Source: JBAZTO01 sp041661865 (lineage in GTDB: Bacteria > Planctomycetota > Phycisphaerae > SM23-33). From it: a stretch of 64,000 bases of DNA. Position 1 is the stretch's first letter, and each line of letters starts with the position of its first letter. A program made the position numbers and the translations under genes. Of the stretch, positions 33,431 to 42,480 are shown in pieces. The notes beneath the pieces were generated by a model, which saw only the letters and a list, made by a program, of their open reading frames with translations, did not search any database and was not told the DNA's origin. The stretch covers positions 1 to 64,000 of the forward strand of contig JBAZTO010000014.1 in the NCBI GenBank assembly GCA_041661865.1, given 5' to 3'.

Positions 33431-36337
33431 ATGAGCAAGACCTTTGAGCAGGGCCAGGCCGAAGTCGCCGCCTTGTGCAAATACTTCGCGAAGAATCAAG
33501 CCGCTTTCGGCGCGCCGGGCAGAAAAGAAGCCCATGTCCGCCAAGACCTGATCGACCCGTTCTTTCGCGCGCTGGGATGGGATGTCGGCAACGCCGCCCG
33601 CGTCGCCCCGCAATATTGCGAGGTCATCGTCGAGGACAGCCTGGACATCGAAGGCCAGCAGAAGGCCCCCGATTACACCTTCCGCGTCGGCACCTTGCCG
33701 AAGTTTTACACCGAAGCCAAGAAGTGCGGCGTCAACATCTTCGCCGATCCCGCCCCGGCCTACCAGTTACGGCGGTACGGATGGAGCGCCAAGGTGGCCG
33801 TTTCCATCCTGACCGATTTCGAGGAACTGGGCGTTTACGACTGCACCCTGCGCCCGCGACCCGGCGACAAGGCCAGCCACGCTCGCATACTCTACTTCCG
33901 ATTCGACGAATACCCCGACCGCTGGCGCGAACTGTGGGATATCTTCTCGCATGAGGCCGTCTGGTCCGGGGGCTTCGATCAATACGCCGCCTCCAAACGC
34001 AAGAGAGGCACGTCCGAAGTGGACGTGGAATTCCTGAAGGAAATCGAGGGCTGGCGGGATGCGCTCGCCCGCAATCTGGCCCTGCGCAACGCGAAACTCT
34101 CCAGCGACGAACTGAACCGGGCCGTGCAACTCACCATCGACCGTATCGTATTCCTTCGCATGGCCGAAGATCGCGGCCTTGAACCCTGCGAACAGCTTTT
34201 GTCCCTGTGCGGGCAGGCCGATATCTACGCCGGTTACATGAAGCTCTGCCGCAAGGCCGACGACAAGTACAACTCCGGCCTGTTCCATTTCCAGAAGGAA
34301 GCCGACGTAACCGAAGCCCCCGACAACATCACGCCTCGCCTGGCCGTCGATGACAAGGTTTTCAAGCCGATCCTGCAAAGCCTCTACTTCACCCACGGCA
34401 GCCCCTACGAATTCAAGGTCCTGCCCGTCGAAATCCTGGGCACGGTCTACGAGCGCTTCCTGGGCAAGGTCATCCGCCTGACGCCCGGCCACCAGGCCAA
34501 AATCGAGGAAAAGCCCGAAGTCCGCAAGGCCGGCGGCGTCTACTACACCCCGGCCTACATCGTCGATTACATCGTCCGCCAGACCGTCGGCCGCCAGATC
34601 GAGGGCCAAAGCCCGGCCCAACTGGCCGGCAAGGGCAAGGGCTCCGGGCAAAAGACCTTCCGCGTCCTGGACATGGCTTGCGGGAGCGGGTCTTTCCTGC
34701 TGGGGGCCTACCAGTGCCTTCTGGACCATTGCCTGAAATGGTACATCGACAACGGGCCGGAAGGCTTCCCCAAGGCCGTGTGTGCCGCCCGCGCGGGCGA
34801 CTGGCGGCTGACCATCGCCGAGAAAAAGCGGATTCTGCTGGCCCACATCTTCGGCGTCGATATCGACCCCCAGGCCGTGGAAGTGTCCAAACTGTCGCTG
34901 TTGCTGAAAGTGCTGGAAGGCGAGTCGGCCGAAACCATCGGCAACACCATGCGGCTTTTCCATGAGCGAGCGTTGCCGAATCTTTCGGACAATATCAAGT
35001 GCGGCAATTCCCTCATCGGCCCGGACTACTTTACCGGCCGGCTGATACCCGACGCCGAAGAATTCGCCCGCGTCAATGCCTTTGACTGGAAGCAAGCCTT
35101 CCCCGCCGCCATGAAGGCCGGGGGATTCGATTGCGTCATCGGAAATCCGCCGTATGGTTATGGGTTCAAAGAGAACGACCGAGAATATCTAACGCAGCTT
35201 TACAAGACATTTGTTTGGCGCGGCGAAAGTTACATGATCTTCATTGAGCGTGCGCACACGCTTCTCTGTGAAGGTGGAACGTTTGGTTACATCATACCCG
35301 ATACCTACCTGAATCTTGGTTTCACCAACGCCCTGCGAGAATTCCTGCTGAAATCTGTCGAGACGAGTAGAGTTGTTGTCCTGCCGACTGACGTATTCGC
35401 CGACGCGGTTGTAGATACGACGCTGCTTTTTTCGCGAAGAAATGTCCCCGCCGCGGCGCACGAAGTGGAAGTAGTCATTTACCCCCGCAAGGTCTGTGCC
35501 GATGGCCTTGGGGCGCCAACCCGGCAATTCACCGCCCGCGCTGCCGATTGGGTTTCAGCCGGTGCATTCCTGGTACATGCCGGACCAAAAGACGTTTCAA
35601 TCCTCAAGAAAATGGAATCGAAGCGAAAGAGGATTGGCGACATAGGCAAGATTTCCTACGGAATCAAGGTCTATCAGGTTGGGAAGGGAAATCCGCCGCA
35701 GAGTAGCGACGTTCGCGACGAAAAGCCTTTTACTGCCGCAAGTCACCGTAACCGGCAATTCCTACCATTTTATGACGGCAAGCATATTGCCCGCTATCAA
35801 CTGGTATGGAGAGAAGACAACTGGCTGAAATACGGTCCCTGGGTAGCCGAGCCACGATCCCCAGAACAATTTGAGGGCGAGAAGATACTTATTCGCAAGA
35901 TCGTCGGCAAGACCCTAATTGCCACATACACGCCTGATACGTCATACTGTAATACATTGCTTTATGTGCTTAAGCGACGCGCTGGGGAAGATTGGAACTA
36001 CCGCTACGTCCTGGGCGTGTTGAACTCCAGGTTATTTGGCTGGTACATCCGCAGTAAGCTTCAAATAAGCGCCACTGACACATTCCCGCAAATTTTGATC
36101 CGTGACATTCTGTCACTGCCTATCGAGAAAGACAACAACGCGAGCGACAAGATAGCCGCGACTGTCGATTCGATGTTGTCGATGCACAAGCAGCTTGCGT
36201 CGGCCAAGGGTGAATCCCAGCGTGGCGCGATCCAGCGTCAGATTGAAGCGACCGACGCTGAAATCGACCGGCTGGTATATGACCTGTATGGCTTGACGAA
36301 AGAGGAAATCGCGATTGTGGAAGGGACCATCGCGTAG
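33431..36337 (+). CDS. Type IIG restriction-modification enzyme (endonuclease plus N6-adenine methyltransferase)
   Basis: This single 968-residue polypeptide combines cutting and methylation. An N-terminal PD-(D/E)xK-type nuclease is suggested by APDYTF (residues 79-84) and FYTEAKK (about 92-98). A helical connector follows. The gamma-class methyltransferase core has VLDMACGSGSFLLGA (about 412-426) and the catalytic GNPPYGYG (about 571-578). The C-terminal third (about 615-960) is a TaqI-type target-recognition region ending in coiled coil. No separate specificity or methylase gene is adjacent, which fits a stand-alone type IIG. From codon ~575 onward base composition shifts to lower GC, suggesting an exchanged recognition half. 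The ribosome site is weak. Confidence 0.88.
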   Translation: MSKTFEQGQAEVAALCKYFAKNQAAFGAPGRKEAHVRQDLIDPFFRALGWDVGNAARVAPQYCEVIVEDSLDIEGQQKAPDYTFRVGTLPKFYTEAKKCGVNIFADPAPAYQLRRYGWSAKVAVSILTDFEELGVYDCTLRPRPGDKASHARILYFRFDEYPDRWRELWDIFSHEAVWSGGFDQYAASKRKRGTSEVDVEFLKEIEGWRDALARNLALRNAKLSSDELNRAVQLTIDRIVFLRMAEDRGLEPCEQLLSLCGQADIYAGYMKLCRKADDKYNSGLFHFQKEADVTEAPDNITPRLAVDDKVFKPILQSLYFTHGSPYEFKVLPVEILGTVYERFLGKVIRLTPGHQAKIEEKPEVRKAGGVYYTPAYIVDYIVRQTVGRQIEGQSPAQLAGKGKGSGQKTFRVLDMACGSGSFLLGAYQCLLDHCLKWYIDNGPEGFPKAVCAARAGDWRLTIAEKKRILLAHIFGVDIDPQAVEVSKLSLLLKVLEGESAETIGNTMRLFHERALPNLSDNIKCGNSLIGPDYFTGRLIPDAEEFARVNAFDWKQAFPAAMKAGGFDCVIGNPPYGYGFKENDREYLTQLYKTFVWRGESYMIFIERAHTLLCEGGTFGYIIPDTYLNLGFTNALREFLLKSVETSRVVVLPTDVFADAVVDTTLLFSRRNVPAAAHEVEVVIYPRKVCADGLGAPTRQFTARAADWVSAGAFLVHAGPKDVSILKKMESKRKRIGDIGKISYGIKVYQVGKGNPPQSSDVRDEKPFTAASHRNRQFLPFYDGKHIARYQLVWREDNWLKYGPWVAEPRSPEQFEGEKILIRKIVGKTLIATYTPDTSYCNTLLYVLKRRAGEDWNYRYVLGVLNSRLFGWYIRSKLQISATDTFPQILIRDILSLPIEKDNNASDKIAATVDSMLSMHKQLASAKGESQRGAIQRQIEATDAEIDRLVYDLYGLTKEEIAIVEGTIA

Positions 36338-36351
36338 GCCGGGTGGTCCGC

Positions 36352-36524
36352 AGGACCGCTGAGAACTTAGCCGGGGCCGTGAGGCCCCGGAAGGCGTCCT
36401 CTTTGTCGCTCAAGCCCCGGTGGGGCGAAAGAAATCCTACCGGCCCGTCGGGCCTTGTGTTCCTGGGCCAGCCACCGGGGCCTGACGGCCCCGGCCAAAT
36501 CCTTCTCGGCCCTTCGGGCCTACC
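36352..36524. repeat. Array of GC-rich dispersed hairpin repeats
   Basis: Several hairpins of the form GGGGCC...GGCCCC and CGGCCCGTCGGGCC are strung together. The right end, 36481-36524, matches 85-128 at 41 of 44 positions. The array fills most of the 303-base gap between the convergent type IIG and metalloprotease genes. No gene is seen in the rest of the gap. Confidence 0.75.
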
Positions 36525-36640
36525 GGTGAGCAAGTTACACGCAGGAGAGACTAATCCGTGGTATTCCGCGTGCAATGAAACGGCCCACACTACGAACTAC
36601 GACCTGTTTTTCGCAGGCCGGCAGGCCCGCCCCACATCAC

Positions 36641-37747
36641 TTAAGATGCTTTCCGCCGCCTCAGGATCGCCAGGCCGCCGAGGGCCAGCAGCGACAGCGT
36701 GGCGGGTTCGGGAACAACGTCCCACCCAATCAAGTCAAGTGCGGCGAGATCATTGTTGGAGATGGACAGTAGTTCGCCGGCCGCGGCCGTCGGATCCAAG
36801 ATCCCGATGCCCAAGTTGTCCTTCCAGTGGGAAGCTTGCCTTCCGTCGCCGTAGTATTGGCCGGTGGACATCAACGCGGAACCGTCGCCGTGGTAGAACG
36901 ATTGCGATCCCCCTGGGACAAGATCGCGCGGCGTGGTCGTAAAATCGAACCCGCTGCCCAAGTCGCTGGTCAAAAATCTGAAGTAGTCGAGCGGCCGGGG
37001 CCAGACGTCCGTGGCGACCTGGCCGTTGTGGAGCACGGAATCCACATAATCTTCCTCGCTGACGAACCCGAGGTTGTGGCCGATTTCATGCACGGCTATA
37101 CCCTCGAAGTCATAGGCGCCGGGGGTAATACCGTCGCTCGCGTCAAAGTCCCAGGAGAAATTGCTGGAGAACGTGATGCTGCCGTCGCTGCCGCTGTAGG
37201 CCCCGCCCAGGGCCTTGTAGTTGGCGCTGGTCAGCCAGGACGTGCCATCCAGGGCAAAACCCGATGGTAAACGGACGGACAACTGCGAGGATGTAGGCAA
37301 GTTCGGCAACAGCGACAGTTCTCGCGGCTTGCCTTCCACGCCTCCGGCGACCAGGTTCCGCACGGTGTCATAGCCGCCCGCCAACATCGTCGAACTGCTC
37401 TGGCCAAGGATACCGGAACCCAGCGGCTGGTAATCCAGATTCAGGTTTATCGTAACCGGATCTCTAAGCACGTCCGCCCACCGCTGCGCGGCCCGCTGAA
37501 AGGCCGCTTGCGCCTGTAAGTTGCCCGACAGCCCTGACCCGTAAGTGAGGCCGAAAGCGGCGTTATTGGCAATAAGGTCTTCACGCGGAGTCAGGCCGAT
37601 CGGTTGGCTGGCCGCCTGAAGGACATCTCCGCACATGGAAAACTCGTGAACAATAACCGGTTCCGCGATTGCCTGTGGAACAAAGAGCAAAACCGCAAGG
37701 CATAACACAGCCGCCGGCTTAATGACGGCAGATCCCTTCCTTATCAT
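36641..37747 (-). CDS. PEP-CTERM metalloprotease-like protein (zincin)
   Basis: This exported protein has 368 residues. A signal peptide (about 1-28, ending QAIA) is followed by a zincin-like domain with the zinc motif AVHEIGHNLGF near residue 217, and an FLTSDLGSG segment typical of PEP-CTERM-linked proteases. The C terminus is an exosortase sorting signal: VVPEPATLSLLALGG, a hydrophobic helix and the basic end LRRRKAS. The product is expected outside the cell or in the envelope; the substrate is unknown. It is a single gene on the minus strand, facing the restriction enzyme. Confidence 0.85.
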   Translation of the reverse strand: MIRKGSAVIKPAAVLCLAVLLFVPQAIAEPVIVHEFSMCGDVLQAASQPIGLTPREDLIANNAAFGLTYGSGLSGNLQAQAAFQRAAQRWADVLRDPVTINLNLDYQPLGSGILGQSSSTMLAGGYDTVRNLVAGGVEGKPRELSLLPNLPTSSQLSVRLPSGFALDGTSWLTSANYKALGGAYSGSDGSITFSSNFSWDFDASDGITPGAYDFEGIAVHEIGHNLGFVSEEDYVDSVLHNGQVATDVWPRPLDYFRFLTSDLGSGFDFTTTPRDLVPGGSQSFYHGDGSALMSTGQYYGDGRQASHWKDNLGIGILDPTAAAGELLSISNNDLAALDLIGWDVVPEPATLSLLALGGLAILRRRKAS

Positions 37748-38128
37748 CTCGCTTCGCCTTCCTTTCGCGCTCCATGCTCCTGATAGTCCGTGACGACGAC
37801 GCGGGAAGCGCCGCGCGTAGCGGACTCTTATATGGACAATGGAGTATCGGCCGAGCGGCCTTTGAGGCAGGGGCGTTTAAGCGAGAACGCTGCCCTGCCC
37901 TCGACGTGGATCGCCCGCCTGCGCTCCCCAGGCGGGTGTCGAAGCACGGATAGACTACCGCGCTCGCGCCGTTGCGCCTAGAGGGAAACCAGCTTATTTC
38001 GGCGGATACGAACGCCCGCGACAAGAGTTACATCATGACTTAAGCGGCCATGAACCGCCGCCGGAACGCTTCCAGGATCTGGCAAGTTCGGCTGAGCCTG
38101 ATTGTTTTCACCCGTTTTGGGGATTGTC
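37748..38128. other. Intergenic region between divergent genes
   Basis: Nothing coding is seen. It separates the minus-strand metalloprotease from the plus-strand Ehr-like operon. Short inverted repeats occur (for example GGCCATGAACC near 38.05 kb) but none with a T run. The operon promoter follows at 38129. Confidence 0.5.
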
Positions 38129-38176
38129 TTGACCAGTTGATGGACAGTGTTTATCCTTCCTGTCCACGATTGTCCA
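38129..38176 (+). promoter_or_regulatory. Promoter and possible operator of the Ehr-like operon
   Basis: TTGACC (38129-38134) and TATCCT (38152-38157) are 17 bases apart, implying a start near 38164. Around the -10 box are three TGTCCA half-sites: one inverted at 38141-38146 and two direct at 38161-38166 and 38171-38176, ten bases apart. TGGACAG and CTGTCCA form a seven-base inverted repeat across the -10 box. The arrangement looks like an operator, possibly for the HTH protein encoded just downstream. Confidence 0.5.
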
Positions 38177-38209
38177 ATAGTGATGCGTTTTGAGAGGATA
38201 AGGCCGATC

Positions 38210-38908
38210 ATGATAGTGGGCGTTCGAGCAGCGGCAGAGCTTCTGGGCGTCTCTGAGAAGACGGTCTACCGCTGGGTCAGCCAAGGCAAGCTCCCAGCCT
38301 ACCGGGTGAACGAGCAGTATCGCTTCAACCGGGCCGAACTGCTGGAGTGGGCCACCTCCCAGCGGATCAACGTCTCGGTGCGGATTCTGGAAGAGCCCGA
38401 AGACGGCGCGTGCGTGCCCAGTCTGGAGCAGGCCCTGCGTGCGGGCGGAGTGTTCTACCGCCTGGAGGGCAATGACAAGTTGTCGGTCCTGCACTCGGTG
38501 GTGGAGGTCATGCCCCTGCCCGAAGAGGTGGATCGCTCGTTCTTGGAGCAGGTGCTGCTGGCGCGCGAGGCGGTGGCCTCGACGGCCATCGGCGACGGCA
38601 TCGCCATCCCGCACGTCCGCAACCCCATCGTGCTGCACATTCCCTACCCGATGATCGCGCTGTGCTTCCCCGAGCACTCGGTGGACTTCGGCGCCTTGGA
38701 CGGCAAGCCGGTGCATACGCTGTTCACCATTGTCAGCCCCACGATCAAGGGGCACCTGGGGCTGCTGTCCCGCCTGGCCTTTGCGCTGCACGACAAGGAG
38801 TTCAGCGACGTGCTGCTGGCCCAGGGTTCGCGCGAGGCGCTGTTCCAGCACATTCGACGGATCGATGACATGATCGCCCAGCACACCAGCCCGGCAGGAG
38901 CGCAGTAG
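38210..38908 (+). CDS. HTH-EIIA(Ntr) fusion regulator
   Basis: This 232-residue protein fuses two domains. Residues 1-50 are an excisionase/MerR-like helix-turn-helix (AAAELLGVSEKTVYRWVSQGKLPAYRVN). Residues about 70-222 form a PTS EIIA type 2 domain of the nitrogen-PTS kind. The phosphorylatable histidine is His135 in GDGIAIPHVRNP, and LLSRLAFALHDKEF is a conserved later segment. The start at 38210 has AAGG eight bases upstream. It is the first gene of the Ehr-like operon; the next gene starts two bases after its stop. A regulator that senses PTS phosphorylation or a metabolic signal and controls the membrane complex is inferred. No other PTS gene is in the window. Confidence 0.85.
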   Translation: MIVGVRAAAELLGVSEKTVYRWVSQGKLPAYRVNEQYRFNRAELLEWATSQRINVSVRILEEPEDGACVPSLEQALRAGGVFYRLEGNDKLSVLHSVVEVMPLPEEVDRSFLEQVLLAREAVASTAIGDGIAIPHVRNPIVLHIPYPMIALCFPEHSVDFGALDGKPVHTLFTIVSPTIKGHLGLLSRLAFALHDKEFSDVLLAQGSREALFQHIRRIDDMIAQHTSPAGAQ

Positions 38909-38910
38909 AC

Positions 38911-40920
38911 GTGTATCTGTTTACATCTGCGTTGGCGGTGCTGGTCCTGGGCGGCTTGGCGTGCCTGCTGCTGGGGCGTCGGAAGATCGCCTCGCATGTC
39001 GGCGCGGCGGCGGCCCTGGCTGGCTCGGCCACCGCGATGGTCGCGAGCCTGCTGGTTCTGCTTGGCCGCTCGGCGGGCGAGCTGACGCTGGCCTGGCCCA
39101 TCCCCTTCGGTTCCTTCCGCGTGGGCATGGACGGCCTGTCGGCCTTCTTCGCCGTCACTCTCTCGCTGATCACTGCCCTGGCGGCCGTCTACGGTGTCGC
39201 GTACCTGCGGCCGTTCCGCGCGAGCAGTCCCTCGAAGAACCTCGGGGCCACCTGGTTCTTCTATAACCTGCTCACCGCGAGCATGCTGCTGGTGGTGGCC
39301 TCCCGCAACGGCGTGCTGTTCCTGCTGGCCTGGGAGATTATGTCCCTGGCGTCCTTCTTCCTGGTGATGTTCGAGGACGAAAAGCCGGCCACCCTCTCAG
39401 CCGGCTGGGTCTACCTGGTCGCCACGCACCTGGGGACGGCCTTCCTGCTGGCGTTATTCGTGCTCATGAGCGGGCCGTCCATGGACTTCGCGGCCATGCC
39501 CGCCGGCTCGGCCGGGCTGGCCAACGCGTGCTTCCTGCTGGCCGTGGCAGGCTTTGGGACCAAGGCCGGCTTTGTGCCGCTGCACGTCTGGCTGCCCGAG
39601 GCGCATCCGGCGGCCCCTTCGCACGTCTCGGCGGTGATGAGCGGCGTGATGATCAAGCTGGGCATCTACGGCCTGCTGCGGACGCTGACGCTCCTGCCGG
39701 CCTCGCCGGCCTGGTGGGGCTGGACGCTGGTGGGCATCGGGGCGGTCTCCGGCATCGGCGGCGTGCTGATGGCGCTGGCCCAGCATGACCTCAAGCGTCT
39801 GCTGGCCTATCACAGTGTGGAGAACATCGGAATCATCGCCATGGGGCTGGGCCTGGGGCTGCTGGGCATCAGCACCGGCAACGACCTGGTCGCGGTGCTG
39901 GGCATTTTCGGCGCCCTACTGCACGTCTGGAACCACGCCCTGTTCAAGAGCCTGTTGTTTTTGTGCGCCGGGGCCGTCGTGCATGCCACCGGCACCCGCG
40001 ATATCGAGCAGATGGGCGGGCTAATCAAACGCATGCCGACCACGGGCGCCACGTTCCTGATCGGCTCGGCCTCCATCTGCGGCCTGCCGCCGCTGAACGG
40101 CTTCCTCAGCGAACTGGCGATTTACCTGGCGGCGTTTTTCGCGCTGACCGCCCCCTCGGCGGCCAAGACGACCGTCGTGGCCAGCCTGGTGGTGATCGCG
40201 TCACTGGCCCTGATCGGCGGACTGGCGGCGGCGTGCTTTGCCAAGGCTTTCGGCGCCGTCTTTCTGGGCCTCTGGCGGAAGGCCCCGGGCGACCACGACA
40301 TCGCCGCCCACGAAGCGCCCCTGGCCATGCGCGGGCCGATGCTCGTGCTGGCAGGCCTGTGCGTGCTGACGGGACTGGCCGGGCCCCTGGCCATCGCGGC
40401 GTTTCTGCCGGCGACTATGTCGGATTCGTCTCTGGCGCTGCAGCCGATCGGCCAGGTGTTCTCGGGCGTCGGCATCGGCGTTTGGGCCCTGCTGGCCCTG
40501 ATCGTCGGTGTGGCGATCCTGCGCAGGAAGTTGCTCGCAGGCAGGACAGTCACCGCCGGGCCGACATGGGACTGCGGCTACGTCGCTTCTGCGCAGCGAG
40601 CCCCGCGCATACAGTACACCGCCTCGTCATTGGCTGCGCCGATTCTATTTCTGTTTCGCTCGATCCTTCGGCCGCGGGTCAAGGTCCGTCCGCCCCAAGG
40701 CCTGTTCCCCCAGAATCCATCCGACGCCTCGCTGCACACGCATGTCGAGGACTTCTTCCTGCATCGCGTCTTTGGCGGGCTTTTCGGGGACAGGGGCCTG
40801 CTGGCCCGGCTGTCGGGCGCGATGAGGTGGCTCCAGGCCGGGCCCAACCAATTGTACGTGCTGTACGTGGCGCTGGCGATCCTGGCCCTGCTGGTCTGGA
40901 AGTTGGGAGGCCGACCATGA
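38911..40920 (+). CDS. hyfB: Hydrogenase-4 subunit B-like antiporter protein (NuoL/M type)
   Basis: This membrane protein of 669 residues belongs to the Mrp-antiporter-like ion-pumping subunits. The key charged residues are in place: glutamate in WEIMSLASFF, lysine in GTKAGFVPLHVWLPEAHP, the HDLKRLLAYHSVENIG segment and lysine in WNHALFKSLLFL. The C terminus has the HyfB/HycC-type TWDCGY followed by a long hydrophilic and one more helix. Start is GTG at 38911 with AGGAG upstream. Its stop overlaps the next start (ATGA). Ion translocation coupled to the redox subunits is the expected role. Confidence 0.88.
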   Translation: MYLFTSALAVLVLGGLACLLLGRRKIASHVGAAAALAGSATAMVASLLVLLGRSAGELTLAWPIPFGSFRVGMDGLSAFFAVTLSLITALAAVYGVAYLRPFRASSPSKNLGATWFFYNLLTASMLLVVASRNGVLFLLAWEIMSLASFFLVMFEDEKPATLSAGWVYLVATHLGTAFLLALFVLMSGPSMDFAAMPAGSAGLANACFLLAVAGFGTKAGFVPLHVWLPEAHPAAPSHVSAVMSGVMIKLGIYGLLRTLTLLPASPAWWGWTLVGIGAVSGIGGVLMALAQHDLKRLLAYHSVENIGIIAMGLGLGLLGISTGNDLVAVLGIFGALLHVWNHALFKSLLFLCAGAVVHATGTRDIEQMGGLIKRMPTTGATFLIGSASICGLPPLNGFLSELAIYLAAFFALTAPSAAKTTVVASLVVIASLALIGGLAAACFAKAFGAVFLGLWRKAPGDHDIAAHEAPLAMRGPMLVLAGLCVLTGLAGPLAIAAFLPATMSDSSLALQPIGQVFSGVGIGVWALLALIVGVAILRRKLLAGRTVTAGPTWDCGYVASAQRAPRIQYTASSLAAPILFLFRSILRPRVKVRPPQGLFPQNPSDASLHTHVEDFFLHRVFGGLFGDRGLLARLSGAMRWLQAGPNQLYVLYVALAILALLVWKLGGRP

Positions 40921-41831
40921 CACTGCTGGCCCTCGCACATGTGCTGCTGGCACTGGCCGGCGCGCCGCTGCTGCTGGGCGTGATCAATCGCGTCAAGGCG
41001 TTCTTCGCCGGGCGGTGCGGACCTCGCCTGCTCCAGCCGTACTCCGACCTGTTCAAGCTCCTGCGCAAAGGCGCCGTCTACAGCCGGACCACCAGTTGGG
41101 TCTTCCGCGCCGGCCCGGTCGTGGGCCTGGGCGCGGTGCTGGCTGCACTGGCGCTGGTGCCGCTGGGGTCGATCCCGGCCTTGCTGGCCTTTCCCGGCGA
41201 CCTGCTGCTCTTTGCCTACCTGCTGGGGCTCATGCGGTTCGTGACGATCCTGGCCGCAATGGACACCGGCTCACCCTTCGAGGGCATGGGCGCCAGCCGC
41301 GAGGCCCAATTCTCCATGCTGGCCGAGCCGGCGCTGCTGCTGGGCCTGGCGGCCATCGCGGTGGCCGGCAAGAGCACCTCCCTCAGCGGCATGCTGGGCG
41401 GTCTGAGCCTGGGCATCCTGGCCAGCCCGGCCGGGCCGGCGCTGCTCCTGGTGGCCTCGGCGCTGCTGGTGGTCCTGCTGACGGAGAACGCCCGCATCCC
41501 GGTGGACGACCCCAACACGCACCTGGAATTGACGATGATCCACGAGGTCATGGTGCTCGACCACGGCGGCGTGGACCTGGGACTCATCCAGTACGCCGCG
41601 GCGCTGAAGTTCTGGGCACTGGCGGCAATCTTCGTATCCGTCGCGGTCCCCGTGCGGACGGGCTATCCCCTGGCAGACCTGGCCGTGGGGGCGGGCCTGA
41701 TGCTGGCGGTGGCGGTGGTCGTCGGGATTATCGAATCGACGATGGCCCGCCTCAGGCTCCTGCGCGTGCCGCAACTGTTGGTGACAGCCTGCGTCCTGTC
41801 GGCGCTGGCCCTGGCGATCGTATTGAGGTAA
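40917..41831 (+). CDS. hyfC: Hydrogenase-4 subunit C-like / NuoH-like membrane subunit
   Basis: This protein of 304 residues is the NuoH-type membrane anchor that links the redox arm to the ion pumps. It has eight hydrophobic segments and typical signatures: RCGPRLLQPYSDLFKLLRKG, the acidic loop AMDTGSPFEGMGASREA, and ENARIPVDDPNTHLELTMIHE. The start at 40917 overlaps the hyfB stop and has GGGAGG upstream. The quinone-cavity residues of NuoH cannot be judged by eye, but the HyfC/HycD pattern is clear. Confidence 0.9.
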   Translation: MTLLALAHVLLALAGAPLLLGVINRVKAFFAGRCGPRLLQPYSDLFKLLRKGAVYSRTTSWVFRAGPVVGLGAVLAALALVPLGSIPALLAFPGDLLLFAYLLGLMRFVTILAAMDTGSPFEGMGASREAQFSMLAEPALLLGLAAIAVAGKSTSLSGMLGGLSLGILASPAGPALLLVASALLVVLLTENARIPVDDPNTHLELTMIHEVMVLDHGGVDLGLIQYAAALKFWALAAIFVSVAVPVRTGYPLADLAVGAGLMLAVAVVVGIIESTMARLRLLRVPQLLVTACVLSALALAIVLR

Positions 41832-41836
41832 CCCCG

Positions 41837-42478
41837 ATGCAGACGGCTTTGGACATATTGAGCGTGCTGCTGGTGCTGGCGAACCTGCGCCTGCTGGGTT
41901 CCAGCCGGCTTAGCGCGTGCATCCAGACGGTGGCGATCCAGGCGGTGCTGCTGGGCACGACGGCGATCCTGGCCAACGCCTCCCATCTGGACGTTCGCCT
42001 GGTGGCCATCGTGCTGGTCAGCACGGCCCTCAAGGCGGGCGTGCTGCCCTGGCTGCTCCGCCGGGCCCTTCGCGAAAGCGAGGCCAACAAGGAAGTCCAG
42101 CCCTTCATCGGCTTCACTCCCTCGCTGCTGGCCGGCGCGGGACTGCTGGGGGTCTGCTTCTTTATCGCCGCGCCGCTGCAGTCCGACGTGATCGGATCGA
42201 GCCTGCTGATTCCCGTCTCGCTGTTTACCGTGGTGGCCGGCCTGCTGGTGATCGTTTCGCGCCGCAAGGCCATCACCCAGGTGGTGGGCTACCTGGCCAT
42301 GGAGAACGGCATCTACGCGTTCGGCATGGCCTTCGCGATCCAGGAGCCCCTGCTGGTGGAAATGGGCGTGCTGCTGGACGTGCTGGTGGCGGTGTTCGTC
42401 ATGGGCATCATCATCTACCACATCAGCCGGGAGTTTGACCACATGGACACCGACCGGCTGGCGGAGTTGAAGGACTGA
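41837..42478 (+). CDS. hyfE: Hydrogenase-4 subunit E-like membrane protein
   Basis: This protein of 213 residues has six to seven hydrophobic segments and the HyfE pattern: an N-terminal NuoK-like bundle followed by a C-terminal extension. The NuoK-type glutamate is in VGYLAMENGIYAFGMAF, and FVMGIIIYHISREFDHMDTDRL is the conserved end. Length agrees with HyfE (about 216). It begins five bases after hyfC and is followed two bases later by hyfF, so translation is tightly coupled. Confidence 0.88.
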   Translation: MQTALDILSVLLVLANLRLLGSSRLSACIQTVAIQAVLLGTTAILANASHLDVRLVAIVLVSTALKAGVLPWLLRRALRESEANKEVQPFIGFTPSLLAGAGLLGVCFFIAAPLQSDVIGSSLLIPVSLFTVVAGLLVIVSRRKAITQVVGYLAMENGIYAFGMAFAIQEPLLVEMGVLLDVLVAVFVMGIIIYHISREFDHMDTDRLAELKD

Positions 42479-42480
42479 CG

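Noticed and set aside
33431..36337. Type I restriction system
   Set aside because: No hsdS or hsdR gene is adjacent and the nuclease and methylase parts are in a single polypeptide, which fits type IIG.
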